64,000 nucleotides of DNA from the NCBI GenBank assembly GCA_038257245.1, contig JBBSJL010000003.1, positions 23,135 through 87,134 on the forward strand. The letters run 5' to 3'. The notes beneath the pieces were generated by a model that worked only from the letters and a program-made list of their open reading frames with translations, was not told where the DNA came from and searched no databases. The stretch's first letter is position 1. The number at the start of each line of letters is the position of its first letter. This document shows positions 34,903 through 42,632 of this stretch, piece by piece. The position numbers and the translations under genes are program-made. This stretch comes from JAGQNP01 sp038257245. Lineage in GTDB: Bacteria > Patescibacteriota > Saccharimonadia > Saccharimonadales > JACQNP01.

Positions 34903-35059
34903 GTTCAAGTCCTACTGCTTAGACTGAAACAGGGCTTCCTTCCTAATATCATTCACTATCTCCCACATACCTATCAGTTCTCTTTTAATAAGGTTCCATT
35001 TCGTCAAAGGCATGCCTACCAAGCATAAGCATTATGACCTCTAGAAATAGAGGTCTTTT
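34903..35059 (+). repeat. 157-bp cassette repeat, copy B
   Basis: Same length as A and C. The first 12 bases (GTTCAAGTCCTA) resemble the initiator tRNA T-arm GTTCGAGTCCTG. The last 44 bp (35016-35059) are identical to 31760-31803, and four more bases (CATT) also match the tRNA flank. Contains the antisense 33-codon ORF (34912-35013). Confidence 0.85.
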
Positions 35060-35169
35060 CATTTTATAACTATTTGCCAGGGAGCTGCTACCTAGTTAAC
35101 CGTTATCCTTTTAACAACATTGAGAGTATAATTGAAGGTACACAAAGTGGAATAATCTAGGAGCTAAAT

Positions 35170-35577
35170 ATGACAGATATTAAACAAACCGTAACAGAGA
35201 CCGAAGATAGTGGTAATAATGAAGTCGGAGCAGCTGTCCGGCAGAAAACTAAACAAATCCATACTGAATCAGCGGCAGACAGTAAAACAACTGCACAAAA
35301 CATCGTTTGGTACATACTGGGTGTTTTGGAAGTCGTTTTGGCAATTAGATTTGTTCTCAAACTCCTAGGAGCAAACTCTGCGAACGCATTTGTTGATTTA
35401 ACTTATTCTATTAGTGGAATTATTACTGCGCCCTTTGATAGCATATTCGGCGTAACAAGCACCACTACAGGTGATACTAATTCTGTGTTTGAACCTTCAA
35501 TAATTGTTGCCGGGTTAGTCTATATGTTGATAGCGTGGGGAGTCGTCAAGCTGATCACTATTAACCAAAAGCAGTAA
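35170..35577 (+). CDS. YggT-like membrane protein
   Basis: 135 residues: hydrophilic N-terminus (1-42), then two TM segments with 'LEVVLAIRFVLKLLGANSAN' and 'GIITAPFDSIFG', the YggT-family pattern (R-F-x-L, PF near the second helix), and a last helix 'IIVAGLVYMLIAWGVVKLI'. YggT proteins are envelope proteins, linked in some bacteria to cell division or osmotic tolerance. ATG preceded by TAGGAG. Confidence 0.7.
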   Translation: MTDIKQTVTETEDSGNNEVGAAVRQKTKQIHTESAADSKTTAQNIVWYILGVLEVVLAIRFVLKLLGANSANAFVDLTYSISGIITAPFDSIFGVTSTTTGDTNSVFEPSIIVAGLVYMLIAWGVVKLITINQKQ

Positions 35578-35599
35578 CTATAATAAGGTAAGGCGTCGA

Positions 35600-35827
35600 A
35601 TGAAATATTACAAAAAACGCATTGAAGATGTACTAAAAAGACCACGAAGTCTTATTTCAAAAGTTAACTTCCGTCGCTATCTTACAAACGTTAACGAGCC
35701 GGCAGAAAATATATCAGAATTACGGCTACCAGAATCAAAAATTCGAAAACACGACAAGATAGATTCTGCACGGCAAAGGGTTGGGATTCGTAAACTTGCT
35801 AAAAAACTAAGACTTAGAAGTAAGTAG
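35600..35827 (+). CDS. small basic protein
   Basis: 75 residues, highly basic (ends 'RKLAKKLRLRSK'), no TM. TATAAT stands about 15 nt before the ATG. No family recognised; possibly nucleic-acid binding by composition only. Confidence 0.5.
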   Translation: MKYYKKRIEDVLKRPRSLISKVNFRRYLTNVNEPAENISELRLPESKIRKHDKIDSARQRVGIRKLAKKLRLRSK

Positions 35828-35880
35828 ATTAAAGCTAGATGTTGATTATTATTTCATATATAGCTACCCGCATTAAATAG

Positions 35881-37590
35881 ATGAATTTTGTTAAAACAGC
35901 ATTGTTGAATATACGACTAGTTCTGGTCCTACTTGGAGTAGTATTTTTAGGTTCTATAGCTTACAGCCAACTAAAAGGAAGCCAAGATTTTGCTGATATT
36001 ATAAATGGGCATGACTGGACCCACTTTGCTGGAGCAACACAAACCCAAAGTGGTATCCAAATATCTCCACTGAATAAAGAAATCATTCACCAAGACGGAT
36101 CAAAAGCACAGCTAAATCCACCCTTAAACGTCCGTGGTCCTCATTTGGCAGTCTCTGGAAACTTTGAAGTTAAGGCTAACATGGATGGCATAGAAGACGG
36201 GGCTTCGTTACAATTTTACAGCCAACCGCCAGTTATATATGACGAATGGCGACAAGAGCACCCAAGCATTAGAATTGATATATCTGCCAACAGCGTAGAA
36301 GCGCGTATATGGGACGGTAACTCATCAACACCAATGGACATTCGTAGTTTTAATGTGAACTTAAATGGGCCAACGAAGCTAGATCTTAAGCACGAAGACG
36401 GACAGATAGCTCTGGCAGTAAACAGCCACGAGCTTGGGTCTATGCCAGATCATAATATATTTGCTGGTGGGACGGTTTGGTTTGGGTTAGACGGAAACGA
36501 TAAAGGGGATGGCTGGATACTACGTGACCTTAGGGCACATCCTCTTGGTAAAGATAGCTTGGATGTTATAGCCGTAACTTCTCTAACTGTTGACCACAAT
36601 GACGCAAACTTACTACGTAATCTAATTGATAAACAGTCTCGCAAAATACAAATTGGCGTGGCAGTGTCGGTAAACCCTCTATACACCGATGAAGCATACA
36701 AGAATATTGCCATGAGCCAGTTTAATTTAGTAACCACAGAGAGTAGTTTAAAGGCCCAATTTATTCATCCAGCACCTGATAAATATAACTTTACCGAAGC
36801 GGATAATATTATTGCTATGGCGGAGGCTAACGGCCAGGCAGTTCACGGGCATACTTTGATCTTTGCTAAGTCTAATCCATCGTGGATGACAGATACACCC
36901 GAAGACAAGTTGGCTGGCGTCATGACAGACCATACAACTAATGTTGTCAAACATTTTAAAGGTCGTATTGGTTCGTGGGATGTTGTTAATGAACCTATGT
37001 CCGAAAAGGACGAAGATTATACAAACGGGAATCTAGGCTTACGACAGCATTTTTGGTTCAAAGCTATGGGCGAACAATACATCGACAAAGCATTTAAAGC
37101 GGCACGAGCGGCTGACCCAACTGCAAAACTATATTTGAATGATTACGGTATCGAGCATGATGGCATGCGATGGCAAGCATTCTACACACTCGTGCAACGT
37201 CTTCAAGCTCGTGGTGCCCCAATTGACGGTGTTGGGTTTGAATCTCATGTCTACCAGACCACGGACAAAATTGATCTGACAATATTAAGAGCGCATATAA
37301 AAGCAATTGCCGATTTGGGGCTAAGTGTCCGAATATCGGAAATAGATGTTTTGGGAGATGAACCACAATTTCAGAGCCAGCAGTACAGCGATGTATTGGC
37401 TGTTTGTTTAAGTGAACCTAGCTGCTCATCATATACCACCTGGGGTGTATCGGACTTATATGGTTCTACAACTATTTCTGAACGATATCCACTATTGCTA
37501 GGTGATAGTTTACTGTGGGACAAGGATATGCAACCCAAATCAGCTTTTTTTGAACTTCAGAAAGTGCTTAAGAACAACCAGGTGCAGTAA
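35881..37590 (+). CDS. GH10 endo-1,4-beta-xylanase, membrane-anchored
   Basis: 569 residues. TM/signal anchor at about 9-28, an N-terminal beta-sandwich (40-225; laminin-G/CBM-like), then a GH10 (beta/alpha)8 barrel. Catalytic acid/base Glu in 'GSWDVVNEPMSE' and nucleophile Glu in 'SVRISEIDVLGD'; 'VHGHTLIFAK' is the GH10 'GHTLVW' strand with Trp replaced by Phe. Should cleave xylan outside the cell. A plant-polymer hydrolase is unusual for a reduced epibiont genome and fits acquisition as a cassette. Ends just before repeat C. Confidence 0.85.
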   Translation: MNFVKTALLNIRLVLVLLGVVFLGSIAYSQLKGSQDFADIINGHDWTHFAGATQTQSGIQISPLNKEIIHQDGSKAQLNPPLNVRGPHLAVSGNFEVKANMDGIEDGASLQFYSQPPVIYDEWRQEHPSIRIDISANSVEARIWDGNSSTPMDIRSFNVNLNGPTKLDLKHEDGQIALAVNSHELGSMPDHNIFAGGTVWFGLDGNDKGDGWILRDLRAHPLGKDSLDVIAVTSLTVDHNDANLLRNLIDKQSRKIQIGVAVSVNPLYTDEAYKNIAMSQFNLVTTESSLKAQFIHPAPDKYNFTEADNIIAMAEANGQAVHGHTLIFAKSNPSWMTDTPEDKLAGVMTDHTTNVVKHFKGRIGSWDVVNEPMSEKDEDYTNGNLGLRQHFWFKAMGEQYIDKAFKAARAADPTAKLYLNDYGIEHDGMRWQAFYTLVQRLQARGAPIDGVGFESHVYQTTDKIDLTILRAHIKAIADLGLSVRISEIDVLGDEPQFQSQQYSDVLAVCLSEPSCSSYTTWGVSDLYGSTTISERYPLLLGDSLLWDKDMQPKSAFFELQKVLKNNQVQ

Positions 37591-37600
37591 GAACAAACTG

Positions 37601-37757
37601 GTTCAACTACTACCGCCTAGGCTGCAACAGGGCTTCTCTCCTAACTTCATTCACTATCTCCCACATACCTATCAGTTCTCGTTTAATCTGGTTCCAATTC
37701 GTCAAAGGCATGCCTACCAAGCATAAGCACTAAGACCTCTGTAAAAAGAGGTCTTTT
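37601..37757 (+). repeat. 157-bp cassette repeat, copy C (diverged)
   Basis: Same length as A and B but with more substitutions. The terminator is GACCTCT-GTAAAA-AGAGGTC instead of the GAAA-loop form. Contains the antisense ORF (37610-37711), again 33 codons. Confidence 0.8.
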
Positions 37758-37789
37758 ATATTTTGTTAGTAAAGACTACAAAATAAGTG

Positions 37790-37818
37790 TTGACATGCTA
37801 TTTATGATTTGGTAAATT
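37790..37818 (+). promoter_or_regulatory. promoter of the 37.8-kb small RNA
   Basis: TTGACA (37790-37795), 17-nt spacer, TAAATT (37813-37818) preceded by TGG. No ORF with a plausible start follows within 300 nt on this transcript. Confidence 0.7.
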
Positions 37819-37820
37819 AT

Positions 37821-37965
37821 TTCTCGGAAGACCGAGTGAAACAGCACAAGTTCGTTAATATGTATCCGTTCAAGTTAGTAAAGTTCGAAGTTTGTTAGTT
37901 CGTAGGATACATCTGTGGGTGCTAGTCTTCCCCAGTACAAAGAGGCACAGAACGTGCCTCTTTTC
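37821..37965 (+). ncRNA. candidate small structured RNA with terminator
   Basis: About 110 nt plus terminator. GGAAGAC (37826-37832) pairs with GTCTTCC (37925-37931), AGCAC (37843-37847) with GTGCT (37919-37923), ATGTATCC (37860-37867) with GGATACAT (37905-37912), giving a rod with internal loops. A competing 5' hairpin CTCGG-AAGA-CCGAG (37823-37836) uses the same GGAAGAC bases. Terminator AAAGAGGCAC/GTGCCTCTTT at 37939-37963 with T-run. Not recognised as SRP, tmRNA or RNase P; a short 6S-like RNA is possible. Confidence 0.65.
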
Positions 37966-38124
37966 ATTTGGTTCTATTGCTCACAGGTGCTGCATCAAAC
38001 ACTAGTTTTCATCTGTTCGAATCTTCAAACAAAACGTTCCAATTCGACAAACCTAGATACTTATAAATACAGTCTACTTAATAGTTGGAGTAATTTGTCC
38101 TCATTTTTGGTATATTTGATTGAT

Positions 38125-38691
38125 ATGCAACATTTAGTTATAGATTGTACAAAACCGAAGGATAAAGATTTCAATTCCCGACTATACAGGTACCTAGATA
38201 TTATTGCTGACTACGACGTAGTTAATATTGAAGAGATAGGCGAGAGCACATTAGGTAAATATAAGACAATAATAATTACAGGTGTTCCAGTAACCTACCC
38301 GCTAGATTCCATATATGAAACAGCCAAAAGGTTAGAATGTATTAAAAGTGTGAATATCCCTGTGCTAGGAATATGTCTTGGTCATCAGGTAATAGGAGTA
38401 CTATTTGGCTCTAAAATTTATGAGCACGGTGAAGCTGAGCATGGGGATAGAAAGGTCACCATAGTTAACGATGACAAAATATTCAAAGACATGTCGCATG
38501 AGTTTCATGCCCAAACACTTCATACGGCATCAGTAAGTTTGCCCCATTCGTTCAAACACTTAGCTAAATCCTATAGTTGTCATAATGAATCGATGAAACA
38601 TAAAGAAAAGGATATTTATGGCTTTCAATTTCACCCAGAGTTTAAGGAATCATCCAGAGCAGTAATAAGAAACTTCATACTATTGAATTAG
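38125..38691 (+). CDS. class I glutamine amidotransferase domain protein
   Basis: 188 residues from ATG 38125, 8 nt after TGGTATATT; a longer in-frame reading starts inside the upstream RNA terminator and is rejected. Catalytic Cys in 'VLGICLGHQVIGV', His and Glu in 'GFQFHPEFKE'. Resembles stand-alone GMP-synthase glutaminase subunits or GATase-1 enzymes. A full-length guaA is at 52491, so this has another or accessory role. Region between 37966 and 38124 shows nothing else recognisable. Confidence 0.75.
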   Translation: MQHLVIDCTKPKDKDFNSRLYRYLDIIADYDVVNIEEIGESTLGKYKTIIITGVPVTYPLDSIYETAKRLECIKSVNIPVLGICLGHQVIGVLFGSKIYEHGEAEHGDRKVTIVNDDKIFKDMSHEFHAQTLHTASVSLPHSFKHLAKSYSCHNESMKHKEKDIYGFQFHPEFKESSRAVIRNFILLN

Positions 38692-38720
38692 AAACAGCTT
38701 TCCACCTTTCCACCTTCCCA

Positions 38721-38770
38721 ACTCCTAAAGCAGTAAGATCCAATTAGAATGTACTTGGGCTACCAAGCAT
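38721..38770 (+). repeat. possible decayed cassette-repeat remnant
   Basis: ACTCCTAAAGCAG at 38721 resembles the start of the repeat, and CTACCAAGCAT at 38760-38770 matches the tRNA-end block, but the central part is missing. Weak; listed because it lies at a gene boundary like the others. Confidence 0.35.
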
Positions 38771-38832
38771 ATTCACTATGGATTATAATAAGGAAGGTGT
38801 TTTAGCCTAGCTTTGTTATGATTATGTAGTAT

Positions 38833-39255
38833 ATGAAAACCACAAAAAGAAACCAAAATCTGTGTAGTAAGTCAGGTTTTACAATTGTAGAAGTGATGAT
38901 TGTCCTCGCTGTGGCAGGTCTAATTGTATTAATTCTTTTCTTTGCCATTCCTGCTTTACAGCGGATGACACGAAATACACGTCGTGATAATGATGTTCAA
39001 TTAATAGTCGCAGCGATTAATGAATGCGTACTGAATAATAACGGCCAAATTGACGGCTGTCAGGCTTTCGGCAATATCCCTATAGATGCGTCTAATTTAA
39101 GTATTTTCTCTGGTGCTCATTATGGTGTTGATGCGTCGGGTAATTCTGTCGCACCAACAGAAGAAGAGCCAAACTGGCTTTTTAATTTAAGGTGTAATAG
39201 TGATGGAACTTGGTTTTTGTCTGATAACCCACAAAGAGCTTTCGTCGTTACTTAA
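38833..39255 (+). CDS. type IV pilin-like protein (pseudopilin)
   Basis: 140 residues with a class III signal: 'SKSGFTIVEVMIVLAVAGLI' (prepilin peptidase cleavage G|F, Glu at +5) followed by a hydrophobic helix and a small C-terminal domain with two cysteines ('NECVLNN', 'DGCQAFG'). Could be a minor pilin or a competence pseudopilin. TATGAT lies 10 nt before the ATG. Cassette-region gene. Confidence 0.8.
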   Translation: MKTTKRNQNLCSKSGFTIVEVMIVLAVAGLIVLILFFAIPALQRMTRNTRRDNDVQLIVAAINECVLNNNGQIDGCQAFGNIPIDASNLSIFSGAHYGVDASGNSVAPTEEEPNWLFNLRCNSDGTWFLSDNPQRAFVVT

Positions 39256-39360
39256 GAAAGAGAAGTTGGGTCATCAATACGAAACAAATGTATAGATGGA
39301 TAATTGATACGATAGTTATGGTTTAGTACAAAATAGCAAACTAAAACATTACGATTCATG

Positions 39361-39423
39361 GTTAAATTCCTACTACCTAAACCCCAACAGGCTTTCTTCT
39401 TAGTATCATTCACTATCTCCCAC
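39361..39423 (+). repeat. partial cassette repeat, copy D
   Basis: Matches the first about 63 bp of copies A-C (through CATTCACTATCTCCCAC), including the antisense coding core 'GWEIVND'. The tRNA-end/terminator half is lost and the 39450 gene promoter follows. Confidence 0.65.
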
Positions 39424-39449
39424 CCATTTTGATTTGATATACTGCATTT

Positions 39450-40094
39450 ATGAGCACGGACTACGACAAACAACACGAAACTGCTACTGATTACTCAATG
39501 TTTGAAGTGTCCAAAGAACACTATTCATGGAATGAAGGTTTAAAGACTAGCTTATTGATAGTTTTGGCCATCGGTTCTTCGTTAGCAATGTTTGCATTAG
39601 CGAAATATTTCCTTAATGCTCCGGATTGGATAGGTGCTTTCATCGGTTTTATCTTTATTGCTGGCTTATGGATCTCAGTGATCTACGCTTTGCTCAGTTT
39701 GTACAAAAAACTTAAAATAAACAGACAAGTTATTAAAAAGTTTGCAGATGTAAATGGCTGGAAATATATTGCTAAACCAGGCAAACCAGAAAAGATTGAG
39801 TTAAAAGCAGACTTAAGCTACGCAATAGATTTCTATATTCGATTCACTGTTGAAGGAAAAAAAGACGGTGTAAACTTTAAGTTATATCAGATAATGGAGG
39901 AGTCTCTATCTAGCAGACGAGGAAAAAGGCTTTACTCAATTTATAATACGTTTCTGAGGGTAGAAAAAACATTTATAGCGGACCAAAATGATAAAGATAC
40001 TAAGATAATCGAAGGAGCAAAATACAAATATATTAATTTGCAGGGCAATATAATATATCGCGATGATGCAATAAAACTGTTTGATTCAATATGA
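39450..40094 (+). CDS. two-TM membrane protein of unknown function
   Basis: 214 residues: soluble N-terminus, two TM helices at about 32-53 and 62-84, then a soluble C-terminal alpha/beta domain ('YAIDFYIRFTVEGKKDGVNF'). The arrangement recalls DUF3137-like proteins, a weak inference. TGATATACT ends 6 nt before the ATG (leaderless). Confidence 0.55.
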   Translation: MSTDYDKQHETATDYSMFEVSKEHYSWNEGLKTSLLIVLAIGSSLAMFALAKYFLNAPDWIGAFIGFIFIAGLWISVIYALLSLYKKLKINRQVIKKFADVNGWKYIAKPGKPEKIELKADLSYAIDFYIRFTVEGKKDGVNFKLYQIMEESLSSRRGKRLYSIYNTFLRVEKTFIADQNDKDTKIIEGAKYKYINLQGNIIYRDDAIKLFDSI

Positions 40095-40151
40095 CTTCGC
40101 TAACTACATTTTCAACCCCTAATTCTTGAACTATTTGGTATCATCTAGTCA

Positions 40152-40712
40152 ATGGAAACTCTACTTTACTCCCTTATATTATTCTTTGGCATCGCTTCTT
40201 ACATTATTGGCCTAAAGGAAATGCTAGTAGGCAAGTACTCACCTAGTGTGTTTAGCAGAGTGGTTTGGTTGCTTCTTGCCATCATTAGCACGGCCAGTGT
40301 TGTAGCAAGCCATAGTACCTCAGCATCAGTGATACTGGCATTTGTATTCTTGCTTGGAAATGCGAGTATATGTATTGCAAGTTTTTGGAAGGGCACTAAG
40401 GAAACAGGTAAGTTAGAGTATATCTGTCTAGGCATATTAGTAGTAAGCAGCATGGTTTGGATAGTCTTCAATGCTCCTCTTGTCAGTTTAGTCATTAGTC
40501 TGTTAGCACATTTTGTTGGAGCAGTACCAACTTACAAAAGAGTATGGATAAGGCCGAGCAGTGAAAGTACTGGCTTCTGGTCTCTATTCTTTGTAGCTAG
40601 CTTGCTTAGTATTTTTGCTAGCTGGGGGCAGCCTCTGAGCCTAATCATTTTCCCAATATACTTCGCTTTGTTTGACGGGAGTATGACTTTCTTGTCTATG
40701 AGAAAAACATAA
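40152..40712 (+). CDS. multi-pass membrane protein
   Basis: 186 residues with about 6-7 short hydrophobic helices covering nearly the entire length. No conserved signature recognised; a PQ-loop-like arrangement is possible but unproven. TGGTATCAT ends 7 nt before the ATG (leaderless). Confidence 0.5.
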   Translation: METLLYSLILFFGIASYIIGLKEMLVGKYSPSVFSRVVWLLLAIISTASVVASHSTSASVILAFVFLLGNASICIASFWKGTKETGKLEYICLGILVVSSMVWIVFNAPLVSLVISLLAHFVGAVPTYKRVWIRPSSESTGFWSLFFVASLLSIFASWGQPLSLIIFPIYFALFDGSMTFLSMRKT

Positions 40713-40790
40713 GTTGCGAACACGAAGCTTGCGGAAACGCCGAAGTCGCTGTACTGAGCTCACCACCTCTATGATAAAATAACCAAAGCA

Positions 40791-41171
40791 ATGAATAATT
40801 TCTTAAACAAAGAAATTATTCTTCCCAAAAAGCTGAATATATTTCTCTTTAATGTATATCCATTATTATTTTTGTTAATTACATATTTGAGTGCAATTTT
40901 ATCTCTGTCGCTTTTGTTGTGGGTGCTTAGTGGAATATTTAACAAAGGTTTTATTAACAGTCCATTTGGAGCAGCGTACTTATTGATATTTATTGGTATA
41001 TTAATCTTTACACCATTGGTTCTAATAGGTTTTGTTAGTTTGAAAAGAACATTCACACACAGCGACTATAATCGTTCAAATACTCAAAGACATATTGTAA
41101 TCACAATGAATGGGTTATTCGTTATTTCATCCCTTGTTCTAACAATTATTAAAATCATTAACCTTGTTTAG
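40791..41171 (+). CDS. three-TM membrane protein
   Basis: 126 residues, hydrophobic segments at about 20-44, 55-78 and 101-122. TGATAAAAT ends 10 nt before the ATG. AT-rich relative to neighbours. No family recognised. Confidence 0.5.
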   Translation: MNNFLNKEIILPKKLNIFLFNVYPLLFLLITYLSAILSLSLLLWVLSGIFNKGFINSPFGAAYLLIFIGILIFTPLVLIGFVSLKRTFTHSDYNRSNTQRHIVITMNGLFVISSLVLTIIKIINLV

Positions 41172-41254
41172 AATATGGATAGCGCCATTTATTTGGCCTA
41201 GCCGATGTATTTCTTAGGATGTTGTGATTAAACAAATTTGCTATAATTTGTAAC

Positions 41255-41611
41255 ATGTCATTACTTAAATTTAAAGTAACGAAAAACACACTGGTTTATA
41301 TTTGGGCTATCTTAGTTTTCATATTCAGTTTAGTTTCATACGTATCTAATTTAGACAGTCCTGCCAGCCTGAACAAGTGGGAAGCGTATGTTGCTATTGG
41401 AATATTCTTATTTTTCGTGGGCTATGCATTAATATACTCTATCGATTTCATCATTCTCTTGCTTAAAAAGATTTTGAATCCCTCTAAATCTAGCGAGACT
41501 ACCACCAGGTCAATAAATAATTATAAAAAGTTAATCTTATTAATACTGGGTGGAGTAGCTTTATATTGGATAATTTTCGGGATTGCATTGCTGACAGGTA
41601 TGGCTAATTAG
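41255..41611 (+). CDS. three-TM membrane protein
   Basis: 118 residues, hydrophobic segments at about 10-30, 44-70 and 92-114; layout similar to the preceding gene but without clear sequence identity. TGCTATAAT ends 7 nt before the ATG (leaderless). Function unknown. Confidence 0.5.
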   Translation: MSLLKFKVTKNTLVYIWAILVFIFSLVSYVSNLDSPASLNKWEAYVAIGIFLFFVGYALIYSIDFIILLLKKILNPSKSSETTTRSINNYKKLILLILGGVALYWIIFGIALLTGMAN

Positions 41612-41700
41612 CCAAAAGCGTAAATAGACTATTTTCATGAAGTAGCTTGATCAATAAAGGCCAAGTTGTACAAACCTACTCTTACTCCTACGCTTATATT

Positions 41701-41724
41701 ACCTCTAGAAATGGAGGTCTTTTT
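41701..41724 (+). terminator. recurrent terminator, most distal copy
   Basis: ACCTCTA-GAAA-TGGAGGT and T-run, the same family as the tRNA-unit terminator. Marks the furthest visible trace of the cassette repeats. Confidence 0.65.
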
Positions 41725-41781
41725 TATTTGCCACTTGCTCCTTTAAGGCTTATGCTTAATCTAACTAATACAAGGAATATT

Positions 41782-42573
41782 ATGAAAAAACTAAACACTA
41801 AAGGCTTCGGAGTAGTAGAATTAATTCTAATTATTGTTATCTTCGGGCTAATAGGTGGCGTAGGTTACTACGTATACAACTCACAGAAGGAAACGAATAC
41901 TTTATCTGGTAATAGTGATAGCGATAATGCAAAAAAATCTGACGAAAACTCCAATATAAAGTTATATGCGGACGAATATGCTGGGTACACCATTGAGTAT
42001 CCAGTTAGTTGGCAAGTTGAAACCTCAAGTGAATATTCAGAAATTGGACAATCAGAAGTATCAACAACAAAACTTACTTCAGCAACTGGGCTCACACTTA
42101 CATTTGAACACAACTTTGGTGGTAGAGGCGGTGATTGTCCTCCCGGTCCAAATGATAGCCCCCACGCTCCAGGAAACATATGCCAAACAAGCGAAATTAT
42201 ATTTGTAGAAAAAACTGGGAATACAGTCCTTGGTATTGATGCTACCGTAGATGCACAATCACAAGGACGCTTCAAAGACTATGACCTCTACCTAGTTCGA
42301 GAAAAATATACAGACCCTGGCGCCTCTAACCCCAACACTGTCTACTTTAGCGGTCTATCAGTTGATACTTATTCAGATGTGGTAAAAGTATCGGAACCGA
42401 AAATGGGTCTATTTGTGCCATTCAGTATAATTTCGCAATTTAGTTCACCGTCAGTATCAACAGGATATTACGTTGATATTAAGATGTCTCCAAAAGGCAA
42501 TAGCGAGGAATTCTTTAACCAAGAGGATGTTAAACAAGCTGAAGCGATCTTAAAGAGTTTTCGCTTTAACTAG
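41782..42573 (+). CDS. pseudopilin-like N-terminal helix protein
   Basis: 263 residues from ATG 41782 (AAGGA just upstream); an in-frame reading from 41647 would run through the terminator and is rejected. Starts 'MKKLNTKGFGVVELILIIVI', a prepilin-type signal with Glu at +5, then a helix, an acidic linker and an extracytoplasmic domain ('YAGYTIEYPVSWQVE') of the PsbP/lipoprotein-like type. Probably surface-exposed. Confidence 0.7.
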   Translation: MKKLNTKGFGVVELILIIVIFGLIGGVGYYVYNSQKETNTLSGNSDSDNAKKSDENSNIKLYADEYAGYTIEYPVSWQVETSSEYSEIGQSEVSTTKLTSATGLTLTFEHNFGGRGGDCPPGPNDSPHAPGNICQTSEIIFVEKTGNTVLGIDATVDAQSQGRFKDYDLYLVREKYTDPGASNPNTVYFSGLSVDTYSDVVKVSEPKMGLFVPFSIISQFSSPSVSTGYYVDIKMSPKGNSEEFFNQEDVKQAEAILKSFRFN

Positions 42574-42632
42574 CTTAATGCCACTGGCATATTCATGATA
42601 AGATGTAATAGAAACTAAAAGGAAGGTTAATC

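Noticed and set aside
31741..37757. CRISPR array or canonical integron attC sites
   Set aside because: Repeats are 157 bp with gene-sized spacing, not short repeats with short spacers. I could not find paired RYYYAAC/GTTRRRY cores or a long imperfect palindrome of attC type.
31515..37965. RNase P, SRP RNA or tmRNA identity for the two structured RNAs
   Set aside because: Key conserved sequences (GAGGAAAGTCC-type, GGAAGGAAGCAG-type, tRNA-like ends with a tag ORF) are absent.
37915..38124. Longer amidotransferase start at 37915
   Set aside because: The frame would run through the small-RNA 3' part and its terminator; a -10 box lies right before ATG 38125.
41647..41781. Longer pseudopilin-like start at 41647
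   Set aside because: It would cross the recurrent terminator at 41701; the prepilin signal begins at 41782 with an SD before it.
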